DNA of 64,000 nt from Myxococcota bacterium. Its GTDB lineage: Bacteria; Myxococcota_A; UBA796; JAFGLY01. This document shows, piece after piece, positions 63,175-64,000 of this stretch; the first letter of the stretch is position 1; each line of letters begins with the position of its first letter. The notes under the pieces were generated by a model. The model saw only the letters and a program-made list of their open reading frames with translations. It had not been told where the DNA came from and ran no database searches. Location: assembly GCA_024276675.1 (NCBI GenBank), contig JAJRWT010000027.1, positions 62,001-126,000 of the forward strand, in the 5' to 3' direction. Both the position numbers and the translations under genes were made by a program.

Positions 63175-64000
63175 AACCCATCACCGCCATTTTGGAAACC
63201 TCCTCTGTGAACGACATTCCCCGCCGCCTGTTGTCGGCGTTGCGGGCCAGCGACTCTGTGGAGAAACTACTCCTGCTCCTGCCACCTGGAGCCACGACCA
63301 CCAGCCAGGGGGATCTGCTCCTCCCATATGTTCCGTGCAGGCACAGCGCCCATGGCTCCGGCGACGCCATGGAAGCTACACTGGGGCTCCTGGATACTCC
63401 TTTTCTGCTCCGCCTGGAATCCAGCAAAAACCTGGAGCCGGAGCCCACCGCCCTGCACAGAATGCTTGAAACGGCCGCATCCACCCGGGCCTCAATCGTA
63501 TACGGCGACGCTGTTCTCCAGGACCACAGGGGGGAAATCCAGGCACATCCGCTTCCGCGCTACCAGGAAGGCAGCGTGGGTGATGAGTTCCCCCTGGGGC
63601 CCATGCAGCTCTGGTCGACCACTGCCATTCGCCAGGCCCGAATGCCACTGGACTTGAGGCGCCCTGGCCTGCGCCACCACGCCTGGTATGACCTCCGCCT
63701 CGCACTCTCACGTATTTCCCTTCCTGTACACCTGGCCGAATCCACCTGCTTGCTGCACAGGCCAGAGTACAGGTCCACCGGCCAGGCCGTATTCGACTAC
63801 TTGGCCGCCCAACCCGCCGCCAGGGCCGAATCGGAACAGATCCTGACCTTCCACCTGCAACAACTGGGCGCCCGCCTTCTGCCGCCCTTCCGTGCATTCA
63901 CCAGTGACAAGCCCTTTCCTCGCGAAGCCAGCGTCATCATCCCGGTACGCAACCGCCTCACCACCATCGCCGACGCAGTGGCAAGCGCCTTGTCCCAGGA
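63171..64000 (+). CDS. Two-domain glycosyltransferase, truncated by window edge
   Basis: About 276 residues are visible. The first 240 form a glycosyltransferase-like domain without obvious DxD motif (SVEKLLLLLPPGATTTSQGD; DTPFLLRLESSKNLEPEPT; SIVYGDAVLQDHRGEIQAHP). At residue about 252 a canonical GT2 start appears (EASVIIPVRNRLTTIADAV), which continues beyond the edge. The gene begins with a TTG that overlaps the DUF1460 stop as TTGA. It is probably part of a glycan-building cluster. Confidence 0.82.
   Translation, partial: MKPITAILETSSVNDIPRRLLSALRASDSVEKLLLLLPPGATTTSQGDLLLPYVPCRHSAHGSGDAMEATLGLLDTPFLLRLESSKNLEPEPTALHRMLETAASTRASIVYGDAVLQDHRGEIQAHPLPRYQEGSVGDEFPLGPMQLWSTTAIRQARMPLDLRRPGLRHHAWYDLRLALSRISLPVHLAESTCLLHRPEYRSTGQAVFDYLAAQPAARAESEQILTFHLQQLGARLLPPFRAFTSDKPFPREASVIIPVRNRLTTIADAVASALSQ

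Noticed and set aside
1..64000. tRNA, rRNA, insertion sequence or prophage genes
   Set aside because: The intergenic regions were read for cloverleaf-like or rRNA segments, and the proteins for transposase, integrase and phage motifs; none was convincing.

Overview
The window is chromosomal DNA of a high-GC Gram-negative bacterium. It looks like a member of the Myxococcota or a related deltaproteobacterial lineage. The reasons are the unusually large number of secreted lipoproteins with Asp/Thr/Gly-rich linkers, several MopE-type Cys/Asp metal-binding repeat proteins, PKD-domain lipoproteins, short Cys-plus-hydrophobic-plus-Arg C-terminal tails of MYXO-CTERM type, FHA-fused sigma-54 activators, and frequent GTG and TTG starts. 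This placement is an inference from gene content; no rRNA or tRNA gene was recognised. Coding density is high and no gene-free stretch exceeds about 300 bases.

Left part (1-21.2 kb). A clpS fragment sits at the edge, behind a DUF368 membrane protein and a flavodoxin-fold protein. A GYF_2/SH3 membrane protein and a small DUF2085-like membrane protein follow on the plus strand. A five-gene minus-strand operon (11459 down to 3588) encodes five exported proteins, mostly lipoproteins. Its last four genes are joined by 4-base stop/start overlaps at three junctions, and one member is a von Willebrand A domain split by an inserted lamin-tail domain. Next come an alpha/beta hydrolase, a lipoprotein, a superoxide dismutase, two overlapping Cys-rich mini-lipoproteins, a GT4 glycosyltransferase coupled to a TMTC-like membrane/TPR protein, a B12-binding radical SAM enzyme with a HEAT-repeat protein, and a predicted exported beta-rich protein.

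Middle part (21.3-43.7 kb). Two tandem PKD lipoprotein paralogues lead into a beta-propeller-like lipoprotein coupled to a membrane glycosyltransferase. A truncated Cys/Met-metabolism PLP enzyme follows, then a lipoprotein, a MopE-repeat lipoprotein, a polytopic membrane protein, and a protein carrying an 18-unit ETPPEVE heptad repeat. The housekeeping genes metG and clpB come next. A stand-alone pre-ATP-grasp ligase and a second MopE-repeat protein with a MYXO-CTERM-like tail close this part.

Right part (43.8-64 kb). A PP2C phosphatase, a frameshifted surface protein, thyX and a small protein precede a regulatory operon reading leftward: coiled-coil [4Fe-4S] ferredoxin, histidine kinase, NtrC-type response regulator, and a second sigma-54 activator with an FHA domain. 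Then come a winged-helix protein, an alkaline-phosphatase/sulfatase-superfamily enzyme, a lipoprotein, and a large two-protease-domain HtrA relative with the architecture of yeast Nma111 and plant Deg7. A coupled GT2 / DUF1460 amidase-like / GT2 cluster runs off the right edge.

Together the genes are weighted to cell-envelope and surface functions (lipoproteins, glycosyltransferases, envelope protease) plus phosphorylation-based and sigma-54 regulation. The best candidates for undescribed biology are the coupled lipoprotein operon with the split vWA protein, the ferredoxin/kinase/double-activator operon, the Nma111-like protease and the lone pre-ATP-grasp ligase.
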